DNA of 64,000 nucleotides, taken from the NCBI GenBank assembly GCA_030068145.1, contig JAPJBO010000649.1:1-64000 (forward strand), read 5' to 3'. The DNA is from Diplonema papillatum (Eukaryota > Euglenozoa > Diplonemea > Diplonemida > Diplonemidae). Positions 52,200 to 61,860 of this stretch are shown here, one piece after another. Within the stretch, counting starts at the first letter, position 1; every line of letters begins with the position of its first letter. The position numbers and the translations under genes were made by a program. The notes under the pieces were generated by a model. That model ran no database searches. It was not told where the DNA came from and saw only the letters and a list, made by a program, of their open reading frames with translations.

Positions 52200-52415
52200 C
52201 AAGAACGTGCTTGGGGTGGACATGTGCTCAACACCGCACTGGTCCCGTCTGCCCTCCTTTCGAGCCACGGACACATTCATCCTGAGTGTCTGCGGAGAAG
52301 ACAGTGGTGTGTGTCTGGTTTGTCAGGCGGCTGTTCGTAGCTCGTCACAGCCAGGACCACCCGTGGAACTAGAGCACAGGAAACACGTGCCGTGGGGAGG
52401 CCGTGTCCGAGCAAG
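52200..52415 (+). repeat. Family E repeat
   Basis: AAGAACGTGCTTGG, TGTGCTCAACACCGCACTGG, GAGTGTCTGCGGAGAAGAC, TCAGGCGGCTGTTCGTAGC. Confidence 0.75.
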
Positions 52416-52576
52416 CAGTTAAAAACTCAGGACCTCGTTAGATACGGCGCTGATGGCCCTTCTAGCGTTATTTCTTCTTTTTCTTTTTACGGTGGCAACC
52501 TACGAAGAAAACTCCGCAGAGCACAGTGGGCACGGCGTTGCGTGGCAGCGTCAATGGTTGAAGTGCCAAAAGGAAA

Positions 52577-52795
52577 ATACTCGAGGGGCTGCCTTGTGCT
52601 TACTTCGAAGGAAGCTAGAGGGGGAGAAACAACACAACTACGAAGTGGGTCTTTTTCTTGAAGTTACGCCCGCCACTGAACCCAAATTCACCTGTGTTTT
52701 GTGCGGGCTACAGCACCTTACCTCCTTTGGTCGTTTGCAGCTGGCAGCCTCCTCAAGTATTTCCTACAGAGCAGGTGCGTATACAAAAAAAGTGC
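52577..52795 (+). mobile_element. SINE-like family C with A tail
   Basis: AAATACTCGAGGGGCTGCC to GTGCGTATAC plus A run; close to the 29150 copy. Confidence 0.8.
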
Positions 52796-53455
52796 GAGGA
52801 AATAATCCTGCGAGCTGACAGCAGCATGCCGCGGCGAAGCCCTCGGAGGGGGCACGCCTTCATCGCTGGTTCTGCGTCGACCTGAAACAACCACCGCCGC
52901 ACGAACTCGGGCCAATGGTGGCCGTAGGCTACCATATTGCTTTCTCTTTGTTTTCGTGCCACCGCTTACGACGGTTGTCCAGCTTGTCTGATCGAACAAT
53001 CGTTGATAACATGGTGTGATCCGGAGGCCTCACTTGGGTGTACAAGGGATGTTCTCGGGAAGTACTAAATGCAAAGAAGCGCCAGAAATCGCCATTTTAC
53101 CCTATTTGGGGTGCACTTGGGAAGTACTTGGGAAGTTCAGTTTTCTACTGTGGATCACCTCATACCAGGGACTAGAAACGGGCTCAACTCATGATGCATT
53201 GTCCGGCCACCTCTCGGCAATACAGCTCACCAAATAAGGGGGCGTGTGGGTACAGTACAATTTCTATCAGGATACAGAGGAAGGGGACGGTGGGGCGATG
53301 GAACTGCTGCGCGGGTTCCCCCTCCCCCTCCCCAAAAAGAAAAGAAGGAAAAAGAAAGAAAAGAAGAAAAATGACTCGGATGGGCCGTCCCGGTGCTTAT
53401 TCTGACGGCGGACAGAACAAGCGCCGGGAGCGGGAGCAAGACTACAACAAAAATT
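52796..53455. other. Stretch without recognised gene
   Basis: Purine-rich run at 53330-53370. No motif-bearing frame. Confidence 0.45.
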
Positions 53456-53624
53456 GGGGGGTTTCTTGTTTGTTGTTCGTTGAAACGTTAACGCCCGGCA
53501 CTAAACCCAGATTTACCTGGTTCGTGTGGGCCGCATGGCACATTTTCCTCCTTCGTGTGACAGGTTGCAGCTGGCGGCCTTCTGGAGCATATCCTACAAA
53601 GCAGGTGATTTTGCAAATAAAGAA
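53456..53624 (+). mobile_element. SINE-like family C, diverged
   Basis: TTGAAACGTTAACGCCCGGC, ACTAAACCCAGATTTACC, TGCAGCTGGCGGCCTTCTGG and CCTACAAAGCAGGTGATTTT. Confidence 0.7.
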
Positions 53625-53666
53625 ATGCGAGCCAAACGGTGTCCCCCCTTTTCCTTTAGCCGAAGT

Positions 53667-53843
53667 TGAGCCGGTCCATCACCTCTTGATAGACCGTGAT
53701 AGACCGAAGAATACAGCACCGGGCAATTCGACGGAGCTCTAGACTAGAGATGGACCTGATAGACCGTGGTGGACCGTGATTCACTGTGATAAACAGCGGC
53801 AGGCACTTCGATGCAGTTTCAAGAGATAGGGACGGACCGGCTC
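53667..53843 (+). mobile_element. MITE with GAAGT target duplication
   Basis: TGAGCCGGTCCATC and GACGGACCGGCTCA ends. GAAGT directly precedes and directly follows the element. About 177 bp, interior as in the 15242 copy. Confidence 0.92.
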
Positions 53844-54049
53844 AGAAGTGGAAGGAGAAGGGAGTCCGATCATCCTCCTGAAGCCCTGGAGACCTTCTCT
53901 TCAGAAACACAGCGGATCACAACATGTTGAAAACCTGGTGGGAGCAGCGCCAGTAAAGCACAGTTTCGGCAAGGGTGGCTCTCATCGATTAACAATTCTC
54001 TCAACGCATTATTCAAAAACAGTAGTAGTGGTGGCACCAGTTTGAATTG

Positions 54050-54530
54050 TCGAACTGCCGACCGGAGACGGCAGGCGCAGGGGGCAGATCCCCCGCTTTG
54101 CCTTTTGGTATCTGCTCTCTGAACGGAGACTCGCCGCCGGCATCCCCGACTGTCCAATCTCGCGCAGTCGCAAGCGCGATGTTGGATGTTTTGCGAGTTG
54201 GAGGTCTTGCATTACGTGTCGGCGGCAGTTGTGTGGGCACACTATATGAGGTCTGACTGATGCTAGTAACCTGGCGTGGTGTAGCTGGGCGAATAACGTT
54301 GCGAGTAGCCTGCGTAGGAGGCGGCAAATATGACGGGTACGGTGCGGGCGTGTGGGATGGGCGACAGGGAGAGACTCTTCAGGTTCTCGACTTCGGACTC
54401 CATCTCCTGGCGGAGGATCAGCGCGTCTTCCAGGGCCCGCGCGTGGTCCGCCTGCGCCTGCGCTTCGTCGTGGGCGACGTTGGCGAGTCCTTCAAGTTCT
54501 CCTGCGCCCTCTTCAGCGTTGCCCACCGGC
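54050..54530 (-). pseudogene. Tandem copy of the 3' end of the His-rich coiled-coil gene
   Basis: The sequence from 54257 repeats the gene's end at 54737 with a 480-bp period. On the minus strand it reads GLANVAHDEAQAQADHARAL, EDALILRQEMESEVENLKSL, then YSPSYTTPGY and a stop. The last codons are shortened. Upstream flanks (54090-54250 and 54585-54735) also match, so the duplicated unit includes 3' non-coding sequence. Confidence 0.85.
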
Positions 54531-54741
54531 GCTGCGTTGCCCTTTGGTTTGCCCTTTGGTTTGCCCTTTGGTTTGCCCTTTGGTGTCTACTCTCTGGGCG
54601 AAGACTCGCCGCCGGCAATCCCGACTGTCCAATCTCGGTCGCAAAAAGAGCGATGGTTGATCTGGCAAGCGGGGGGTCTTGCATCACGTGACTGCGGCAG
54701 TTGTGTGGGCACGCTGGACATTATACGAGGTCTGACTGATG

Positions 54742-56592
54742 CTAGTAACCTGGCGTGGTGTAAGTGGGCGAATAACCTGGCGAGTAGCCTGGCGTAGGAG
54801 GCGGAAGGTACGACGGGTACGGCGCGGGCGTGTGGGATGGGTAGCCGTGCCGGGGCGACAGGGAGAGACTCTTCAGGTTCTCGACTTCGGACTCCATCTC
54901 CTGGCGGAGGATCAGCGCGTCTTCCAGGGCCCGCGCGTGGTCCGCCTGCGCCTGCGCTTCGTCGTGGGCGACGTTGGCGAGGCCCAGCTGGGTCTCCGAC
55001 CAGGTGGCCTGCGCGGTCTGCGCCAGGTGGGTGGCCCTGTCGGCTTCGTGCCTGAGGGCGTGCTCCTTCCCGACGCGCGCGGCGAACATGCGGTCGGCTA
55101 CTTCGGCCGTCGAACGCTGCCGGATGACCTCTTTTTGCTTCACGCGCGACCGGGATCGCAGGTCCTTCAAGTTCTCCTGCGCCCTCTTCAGCGTCGCCCG
55201 CCGACGAGCGAGGGCTTGCGCGTTGCGCACCACGTCCGTCTTCGTCTCACCGGCACGCCGTTTCGACTCGTTTTCAAGCAGCTTCGCATGGTCGAGCTGC
55301 GAGAGGCCGGCGGCTAGCCGCTGGCGGGTCACCTCCTCCTCGATCGCGGCGTCGCGGTAGAACACGTCCGAGATCCTCGCCGTCGTGTCGGCGCCGACCA
55401 GCCGGCCTTCGGCATCTCTCAGGCGGTGCGACGCATCCTGCGAGTGGTAGCGGGCGTCGGTCATGTTCATCGCCGCCGCTTCGGCGATCAGCCGCGCATC
55501 TTCGATGTCCGCGGCCACCCGTTCTACTTCGTACGGGCGCAGGGGGGACGCGGGGTCGAGGCTGCCGAGGACATGTGAAGCGTGCGACTCCCGCATGCGG
55601 GCTGCTTCGCCAGACATCATCGCGGATCTCTCGCGTTCCGACGCGTGAACGAGCTGCGAAGTGTACCGCTCCACGTCTCCGGTGGCCTCGGTGACGACGT
55701 GGATCGAGTCGTTGAGCATCGACGACGCCCTGTTTTTGCGCTGTCGGGTCGCGACGAACGACTTCTTCACCGCGCCGACCGTTGCCTTCGACGCATTCAC
55801 GTTCCCCCTCGCCGCCTGCAGCGCGGACTCCGTCGCCGACAGGTTCCGGTGGGCGTTGTGGACGTCCGTCCGGGCGATGTCCGTGAGGAACCGAAGCTTC
55901 GCGACGCGGGCTTCCTCCCGCAGGCGCGCTGTGTCCGTGTCGATCATCTTCCGCTCCGCTTCGAGCGACTTGAGCCGGGCGGCGTCGGCCTGCTTGGCCG
56001 CGCTGTCGACCGCTTTTCTCGCGCTTCGCGCGGACTTGAGATGCTTCCCGCTCTGCTGGTAGCTCTGCAGGGTCTCCTCGTGCAAGTTGTGGATGGTCGC
56101 CTCGGTCACGTTCTTCCTCGCCCGCGCCGCCGCCAGTCTACTCTCGGCCAGCTTCTCGTGGTAAGTCGCGTCGGTGGTCGCCTGGGCCAGGGCGCTCACG
56201 CGTTCCGCCGACATCGACAGCAGATGGTCAACCTCGTGTGGGTGGGCCAGAGGCACCGCCGGCGGCGGTGACTGCGGCGCCGGGGGCGGCGTGTGGGCTG
56301 CGTGCTCGAAGGTGTGCTCCATGTGGTGGTGGTGATGGTGATGGTGGTGGTGGTGGTGGTGCTGGGGCGCGTACTCGAAGGTTTGGGGCCGGTAGGGCAT
56401 CCCTGCGCCGCCGCCGGGGCTGAGGGGAGACGCGTGGGTGATCGGCGACATCGGCGTCTGCATCGCGGCGGGCGGCGGCGTGTGCGGCGACGGCGAAGCG
56501 ACGCCGCCGCCGTAGTAGCCGTGGTACGCGGACGCGTATCCTCCCCCGCCGGGAGTGCCGAGGCGCGGGCTCAGCGCGTGGCCGGTCTCCAT
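54742..56592 (-). CDS. 616-residue His-rich, coiled-coil protein with YSP-type tail
   Basis: ATG 56592 starts METGHALSPRLGTPGGGGYA, then a Pro/Gly-rich region with a run of 13 His at about residues 78-90. From about residue 115 to 585 it is almost pure Ala/Arg/Glu helix (for example ESRLAAARARKNVTEATIHN, ATLKRAQENLKDLRSRSRVK), predicted coiled coil. The tail contains SLSLSPRHGYPS and PGYSPGYSPTYTTPGY, similar in feel to YSPTSPS repeats of the polymerase II tail but not that protein. Stop at 54742. Apparently intronless. It could be a structural or cytoskeletal filament protein; no family recognised. Both ends exist as partial copies nearby (54050-54530, 56868-57010). Confidence 0.75.
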   Translation of the reverse strand: METGHALSPRLGTPGGGGYASAYHGYYGGGVASPSPHTPPPAAMQTPMSPITHASPLSPGGGAGMPYRPQTFEYAPQHHHHHHHHHHHHHMEHTFEHAAHTPPPAPQSPPPAVPLAHPHEVDHLLSMSAERVSALAQATTDATYHEKLAESRLAAARARKNVTEATIHNLHEETLQSYQQSGKHLKSARSARKAVDSAAKQADAARLKSLEAERKMIDTDTARLREEARVAKLRFLTDIARTDVHNAHRNLSATESALQAARGNVNASKATVGAVKKSFVATRQRKNRASSMLNDSIHVVTEATGDVERYTSQLVHASERERSAMMSGEAARMRESHASHVLGSLDPASPLRPYEVERVAADIEDARLIAEAAAMNMTDARYHSQDASHRLRDAEGRLVGADTTARISDVFYRDAAIEEEVTRQRLAAGLSQLDHAKLLENESKRRAGETKTDVVRNAQALARRRATLKRAQENLKDLRSRSRVKQKEVIRQRSTAEVADRMFAARVGKEHALRHEADRATHLAQTAQATWSETQLGLANVAHDEAQAQADHARALEDALILRQEMESEVENLKSLSLSPRHGYPSHTPAPYPSYLPPPTPGYSPGYSPTYTTPGY

Positions 56593-56639
56593 GCCAGGTC
56601 GAGTGATTCCTTTTCGGGTCAGGGTGGGCCCCTCCTGTC

Positions 56640-56867
56640 GGTTGCTTGGCTGCTTGTCATTTTGAGCGTTTATTCGTGTGGTTTAGAGGTCTCCGGTTGA
56701 TAGGCGGGTAGTATGAGGGATGTGGGCATGATTACACACTTTAACTACGGCTAGCCAAGTTGACTTTAGAGTTAAAGCCCGCTTGAGAAGCTGCGATTTT
56801 AAGGCTTTTCGAGTACTGACACGCTTGCAGGTTGCCCTTCCATATATTGGAAGCCGAACCTGAAAGT
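56640..56867. other. 5' flank of the His-rich protein gene, with a family A element
   Basis: Family A is diverged at 56766-56800 (AGAGTTAAAGCCCGCTTGAG). No promoter motif recognised. Confidence 0.5.
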
Positions 56868-57010
56868 CGCTTCTCTGCCGCCGTAGTAGCCGTGAGACGC
56901 GGACGCGTATCCTCCCCCTCCGGGTGTGCCGAGGCGCGGGCTCAGCGCGTGGCCGGTCTTCATGCCAGGTCGAGTGGTTCCTTTTCGGGTCAGGGTTGGC
57001 CCTCCTGTCG
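56868..57010 (-). pseudogene. Copy of the 5' end of the His-rich protein gene
   Basis: TAGTAGCCGTGAGACGCGGA through GGCCGGTCTTCATGCCAGG repeats 56508-56640, including the ATG (here followed by AAG, MKTGHALSPRLGTPGG) and the upstream leader TCGAGTGGTTCCTTTTCGGG. It is cut before the His run. Confidence 0.88.
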
Positions 57011-57690
57011 GTTTCTAGTCGTTTCGAGTACAAACACGCTTGCGGGTTCCCCTTCCATGTATTGTCAGCCGAACCTGAAAATGAAACAGGGTAAATACAA
57101 GCGGGAACACGATCAACTGGAACCGCCCAAGCTTGATACGGGAGTGCCTCTTACAAAAGAAGGTCAAGGCTAGCATCACAACCCGGGGACATTCTGACAC
57201 GAAGATGAGTCGTATTGCTCGTCAAGGCACGAGGCGTGTGAGTTTGCGGCCGGCTCTGGTTGCCCAGTGTAAGACTGGCTCGTGGAATATGCCCTTCCCC
57301 GGCTGACGTCGACTCGAGTCAGAATTTGTTTCTGCATGGCAACGCATCCTTTGGGCCCAGCGCAAATTGTAGTCGACCGGCAAGGCACGGGATGCGGTCG
57401 AACAAAGTCGAACGCAGAACAAAAGAAGTCTGCTTGCCCTTGTTGAAGGAGCTAGGCTAGGGGGGAGCAGGCAATAGAGCGAGATACACGAGCGACCCGG
57501 CATCGGGGACCATGTTGCCGGAAGTTTCCAGCCACGCGGCGGCAGCTTCCCCACTAAAGGTTACTGCGGGAACTGACGTAGTGAGTTATCCCGAACCCAG
57601 CAGGACCCAATAATATCAGACACACCTTCCTCACTAGGTTGCGGTGATGCCAGAAGAAGCTAGCTGCCAATTTCCCGGCCGGACGCAAAC
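57011..57690. other. Stretch without recognised gene
   Basis: AAACAGGGTAAATACAAGCG near 57085 resembles 31100. Otherwise nothing. Confidence 0.4.
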
Positions 57691-57852
57691 CGGTTAGACT
57701 GGTTGAGAGACACGCATCGAGATTGAAGCCCGTCAAAAGGCAATCGAGCGGTACCAGCGAGAGAACGGACGCAAACCGGTTAGACTGGTTGAGAGACACG
57801 CATCGAGATTGAAGCCCGTCAAAAGGCAATCGAGCGGTACCAGCGAGAAAGT
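57690..57852. repeat. Exact tandem duplication of 81 bp
   Basis: ACGCAAACCGGTTAGACTGG, TTGAGAGACACGCATCGAGA, TTGAAGCCCGTCAAAAGGCA and ATCGAGCGGTACCAGCGAGA occur twice in succession. Confidence 0.93.
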
Positions 57853-57959
57853 CTTTCAGAATAGAACACCCAACACTGTGCGTGAGACCCAGAGCTGTAG
57901 TAAACGCTTGCCTTTTCTCCAAATCGCCAAGGTCGGTCGCAATGCGCGACGAGAACCAC

Positions 57960-58285
57960 GTTCACGAACGTTTATAGCAGTCTAACAGAGGGGGATGGAC
58001 CGGCTTAGCACGAATCACTGAGTCCCTCGATGCCGGTCAAGATTTTTAGAGTACCCAGTGCGCGAAGAGAGCGCTTCCACGAAAACAAAGGTGCTTGGCC
58101 TGTGGACACGGAAATCTGCACTCTCGCCCGAAGCGTCGATGCAAAGTACGGAACTCTGCCATCAAAGCTGGGGAACTCAACGGCTTTCGGGGGGGGGTCG
58201 ATACTGCCGAGTGTTCTGTCATGGAAGGTGGGGAACCCAACGGCTTTCGGGGGGAGGTCTCTCGGCCTCGATACTGCCGAGTGTT
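57960..58285. other. 3' flank of the syntaxin gene with a short duplication
   Basis: AGGGGGATGGACCGGCTTA near 57990 is a lone MITE end. CCAACGGCTTTCGGGGG and TACTGCCGAGTGTTCT each occur twice between 58170 and 58285. No gene. Confidence 0.6.
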
Positions 58286-59401
58286 CTAAGGCCGGACCCA
58301 GTGCGCGAGGAGGAGCACGTTCGCGAAGAAGAAGATGAGGACGGCGACCATCTTGCGAGGGGTCCACTTCACTTTTTCGGCCTCCTGCAGGTGCTTCCCG
58401 GCCTGGGTTATGTGCGACGACGCCGAGTAGGCGTTGTCCTCGATCTGCTGCAGCGACGCGTCGTGGCTGGCGAGGTGCGACTGGATCGACTGCGAGATGT
58501 TCGCGACCACCGCCAGCTCCCGCTCCAGCTCCGTGAACACGTGCGTGTCGTCCTGCAGCGCCAGGAGCAGCATTTCGTTCGACATGCCCGGCCGGCCGTC
58601 GGGCGACCCTTCCTCGGCAGGCTCCCCATCGCCGGCACCGCCGCCACCCCCCGCCGCCTCCCGCGGGGCCTCGCTGGGCCCCACGCCGGAAGGCAGCGCG
58701 GCGCGGAGCGCCCGCACGGGGTCCAGCGCGCTCGGCAGCGCCGAAGCCAGGCTGGTAAACATCCGTTCCGCCCCGCTCGCGGGGCGGACGGCGTCCGGCC
58801 GCGCGCCTTTGCCGGGTTGCTTAGGGTTGCCCCGCGGCGAGGAATTCGCGGCGGGCTCCGCTTCGCGGGCCTGGGTGCGGTCGTACCGCTCGTGCCGCTG
58901 GCGGCGCTTTTTGACGGCCAGGTTGAACTGGATCGCGGCGGCGAACTGCTTGCCCGCGGCGGACAGCCGGTCTAGAAGCACGGTGCATTGAGTTTCGTAG
59001 TAGTCGTGCGTGTGGCTGCCTCGGTGGGTCAGGGGTTGGCGGGCTTTCCGGTCTGAAATGGTCTCTCGGAAGTCTTGCAGCTGCGTCTCGCAGTGCTTGA
59101 GCAGGTCGGCGAGCTCGTGGGCGAGGGCCTGTAGTAGCTCCGCCGCCGTGGTTCGCGCGTCGGCGCCGTCGCCGCGGACGGCCTTCGTGGCGTAGTCGGA
59201 CACTTTGTCCTCGACGCTCGCCACGACCGCGGCCAGCTCGTGCACCGCGGCTTGCTCCGCACTTTCAGCGCGGGCAGCAGGCGCCTTCTTCCCCTGCCCC
59301 CCGCCCAGCGACGTCCAAGCCGTCTGCAACTCATCTGTCCGGTCTCTCACAGCCTTCCAGCCCCGGCGCCGCACCTCAGACTGAGGCGTTGGAGTACACA
59401 T
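58286..59401 (-). CDS. Syntaxin-18-like (Qa) SNARE with His at the central layer
   Basis: ATG 59401 (MCTPTPQSEVRRRGWKAVRD) to stop 58286, 371 residues; an acceptor-like CCTCAG 15 bases downstream could mark an exon start instead. The N-terminal helical region includes YYETQCTVLLDRLSAAGKQF, a layout similar to syntaxin-18/Ufe1. A Gly/Pro linker follows, then a SNARE motif over about residues 283-345 (TELERELAVVANISQSIQSH, LASHDASLQQIEDNAYSASS). The C-terminal anchor is VAVLIFFFANVLLLAHWV. Hydrophobic layers fit the 4-3 spacing from F at -7 to A at +8. The zero layer falls on His (LASHDAS), where Qa-SNAREs have Gln. Role: membrane fusion, probably at the ER. It is a complete tail-anchored protein. 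Confidence 0.75.
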   Translation of the reverse strand: MCTPTPQSEVRRRGWKAVRDRTDELQTAWTSLGGGQGKKAPAARAESAEQAAVHELAAVVASVEDKVSDYATKAVRGDGADARTTAAELLQALAHELADLLKHCETQLQDFRETISDRKARQPLTHRGSHTHDYYETQCTVLLDRLSAAGKQFAAAIQFNLAVKKRRQRHERYDRTQAREAEPAANSSPRGNPKQPGKGARPDAVRPASGAERMFTSLASALPSALDPVRALRAALPSGVGPSEAPREAAGGGGGAGDGEPAEEGSPDGRPGMSNEMLLLALQDDTHVFTELERELAVVANISQSIQSHLASHDASLQQIEDNAYSASSHITQAGKHLQEAEKVKWTPRKMVAVLIFFFANVLLLAHWVRP

Positions 59402-59575
59402 GCCCCCTCCCACACTCCCCCTCCTGTGTCGAATCTAGATAAAAGAAGTCGAGAAAACTGCAACAGGGGCCCCCTTTTGTGCACTCCTCTAAAATAGGAG
59501 TGATAGTACGCTGCCATCGATCGGTTTTTGTTCTTGACAAAATTGCAATTGTTGGACACCCACAAAAAAAGCTTT
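59402..59575. other. 5' flank of the syntaxin gene
   Basis: No promoter motif recognised. AAAATTGCAATTGTTGGACA is related to GACTGCATTTGTTAGACA near 59998. Confidence 0.4.
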
Positions 59576-60225
59576 TACACGGCGCCTGCTACAACACCAC
59601 ACTCCCCGGCGATGGCCCAAACCAGTATCGGCAGACCGTGGAGTTGAGAATAGCCGAAACACGACACTGTCGCGCAGTGCTTGAGCAGGTCAGCGAGCTC
59701 GTGGGCGAGGCCTGTAGGAGCTTCGCCGCCGTGGTTTGCGCGTCGGCGCCGTCGCCGCGGACGGCCTTCGTGGCGTAGTCGGACACTTTGTCCTCGACGC
59801 TCGCCACGAGCGGCCAGCTCGTGCACCGCGGCTTGCTCCGCACTTTCAGCGCGGACGGCCCCATTTTGTTTGTGGACACTTCCTTCAAGATTTCCTTCAT
59901 CTAACCTCAACTAGCGGGAGTTGAGGATAGTACACTGCCGTCCATCGGTGTTTAGAGTTAGAGTTCGCTTGAAACTCCGGGGGTTTTGTTCGTGACAGAC
60001 TGCATTTGTTAGACACAGACGAAAGCTTGTACACGGCGCCTGCTACAACACCACACTCCCCGGCGATGGCCCAACCATTATCGGCAGCCACGACACGGTT
60101 TCGCAGTGCTTGAGCAGGTCGGCGAGCTCGTGGGCGAGGGCCTGTAGTAGGAGGGCTTGCACGGCCTTCGCGGCGTAGTCGGACACCTTTTCCGACGCCC
60201 AGGAGCTACGCGTTCATGTTCTGCT
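59576..60225 (-). pseudogene. Two partial copies of the syntaxin exon
   Basis: About 59670-59870 and 60100-60200 repeat the coding sequence at 59090-59270 (VASVEDKVSDYATKAVRGDG, ADAQTTAAKLL in the first; the second is shorter and rearranged). Each is preceded on the plus strand by ACGGCGCCTGCTACAACACC, ACACTCCCCGGCGATGGCCC and TATCGGCAG, so flanking sequence was duplicated too. A family A element (59954-59995) lies between them. Confidence 0.85.
59952..59996 (+). mobile_element. Family A element
   Basis: TTAGAGTTAGAGTTCGCTTG and AAACTCCGGGGGTTTTG. On the transcribed strand it precedes the nearer syntaxin exon copy. Confidence 0.75.
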
Positions 60226-61456
60226 CGCCAAACAAATGCGTCTCCATATTTCGCGGAGCTCGAAGGTGCTAAGGAGGCAGCAGACTCTTCTGCTTCACAC
60301 GGAGTTGAAGCCGAGTCCGGCCGACCGAACCTCCTGTGCACACGCACCCGAACAAGACGAGAACGCAACGATGCGGAAACGCAAGAAGCTCGAAGGGTTT
60401 TTTTTTCCTTGCCATTTTCGGTTGAATGCGATCCGCCTCGTCAGCCGGGCGTGGGCACGCAGGGGGGGGATATCAAGAACAGAAAGAGGGATGGAAGGGG
60501 GCGGTGGTTTTGCTCTAAGTACATTTGTGAATGCCCAAGGCAATTCCTTCAGGAAAAGTGCAAAATTTTGGCAGCACCCAATTCTAGCAGGTCAGACCCT
60601 GAGAACAGACCAGGTTACTATATAAATATGCGGGTTCTGGATCTGTCCGGCGTACAGTGAAAAATCCCAAGCAAAATTTGCACCTTTGCTCTCTCATTTT
60701 TGCGCAGTTCAGTGCGAGGGGCGCTGTCAACCACGTGACACCGGGTGCCTTTTCGTTTCTCCAGCAGACGGAGCTCAGAACTGTGATTGCTGTGTCGCAA
60801 TTCTGCCGAAAGAAAGGGCTCCCCTGCAGTGGCTACCGATTACTCGAACCAGAGGCGTACAAGGCGCGGCGAGAGCAGAGGCGTCATCTAGATGAAGAAA
60901 CATAGGCGAGTCGGGCAGGGAGTATGCGGGTGGCCCCACGCACAGAGCTATGCGCTCTGCGCCCGGCAACACGTTTAAGCTTTACACACGGTGAATACCG
61001 AGGCTGGAGTATTTCTTCTGGCAAAAGAAATTGCGATGAGAAACGACAGGAACTGCTCTCTAATGCGTGCGCGCCGGTCGTCCCGCACTTGTTTTGTGTT
61101 TCCGACGATTCCGTATGGGAAGCGTACAGATTGGTGTCTTTCGACTTCTTGTTGCTTGTGGTGTCGTGATATTTTTTCTACCCCCCCCCTTGGTTTTCCA
61201 TTCCGGTTAGCAGCTCTGATTAACCACCAGAATGCGCTACGCCTGCGTGTTTTTTGACAAGGCAGCCCGCAAGATTGCTAGTGTACGGAGACAAGCCGGT
61301 CTACCCTTTATCCCTGCAAGCCGGTGTACCCTTTATCCCATGGTGTGGCTATTTTTTTCACGGTGCGCCGCAGTGCACCACCGGTCTACAGGGGGATGGA
61401 CGGCTTTAGATCTTCATTTGCGATACCGGCAGGTCTCCGCTTTGGATCCACGTTCT
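60226..61456. other. Stretch without recognised gene
   Basis: Contains the repeat shared with 6860-6990 (about 61075-61150) and a MITE-end-like GGGGGATGGACGGCTTTA near 61390. No motif-bearing frame. Confidence 0.45.
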
Positions 61457-61684
61457 TTTTTTTTTGTATACGCACCTGCTTTGTAGGAAATACTTGAGGG
61501 GGCTGCCAGCTGCAAAAGATCAAAGGAGGTAAATGTGCTGTAGCCCACACGAAACACAGGTGAATCTGGGTTTAGTGGCGGGCGTAAGCATTCAACAAAA
61601 AAGACCCACTTTGTAGTTGGTATTGTTCCTCCCCTCTAGCCTCCTTCGAAGTAAGCACAAGGCAGCCCCTCGAGTATTTCCGCG
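61457..61684 (-). mobile_element. SINE-like family C, full length
   Basis: T run then GTATACGCACCTGCTTTG, GGAAATACTTGAGG, GCTGTAGCCCACACGAAACA, and GCCCCTCGAGTATTTCC at the far end. Reverse complement of 29150-29379. Confidence 0.85.
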
Positions 61685-61860
61685 GCGTACCGTGAGGCTT
61701 GGCGCCTGCGCTGAACACGAGAGAACCCGTAGAGACGGGCAGCCAAGGGTTGCGGCAACGTGCCAACTCCGGCGCCAAGCTTTTGCGTGCTGAGCTTGGT
61801 CGTTGCGCTCTTGCCTCGGAGCGAACCTTTCTTTCTGTTTTTTTTCTCAACCGACAATCT
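61685..61860 (+). repeat. Family K repeat
   Basis: GTGAGGCTTGGCGCCTGCGC, CCCGTAGAGACGGGCAGCCA, CAAGCTTTTGCGTGCTGAG, TGCCTCGGAGCGAACC. Joins the parts seen separately at 31755 and 32040. Confidence 0.75.
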
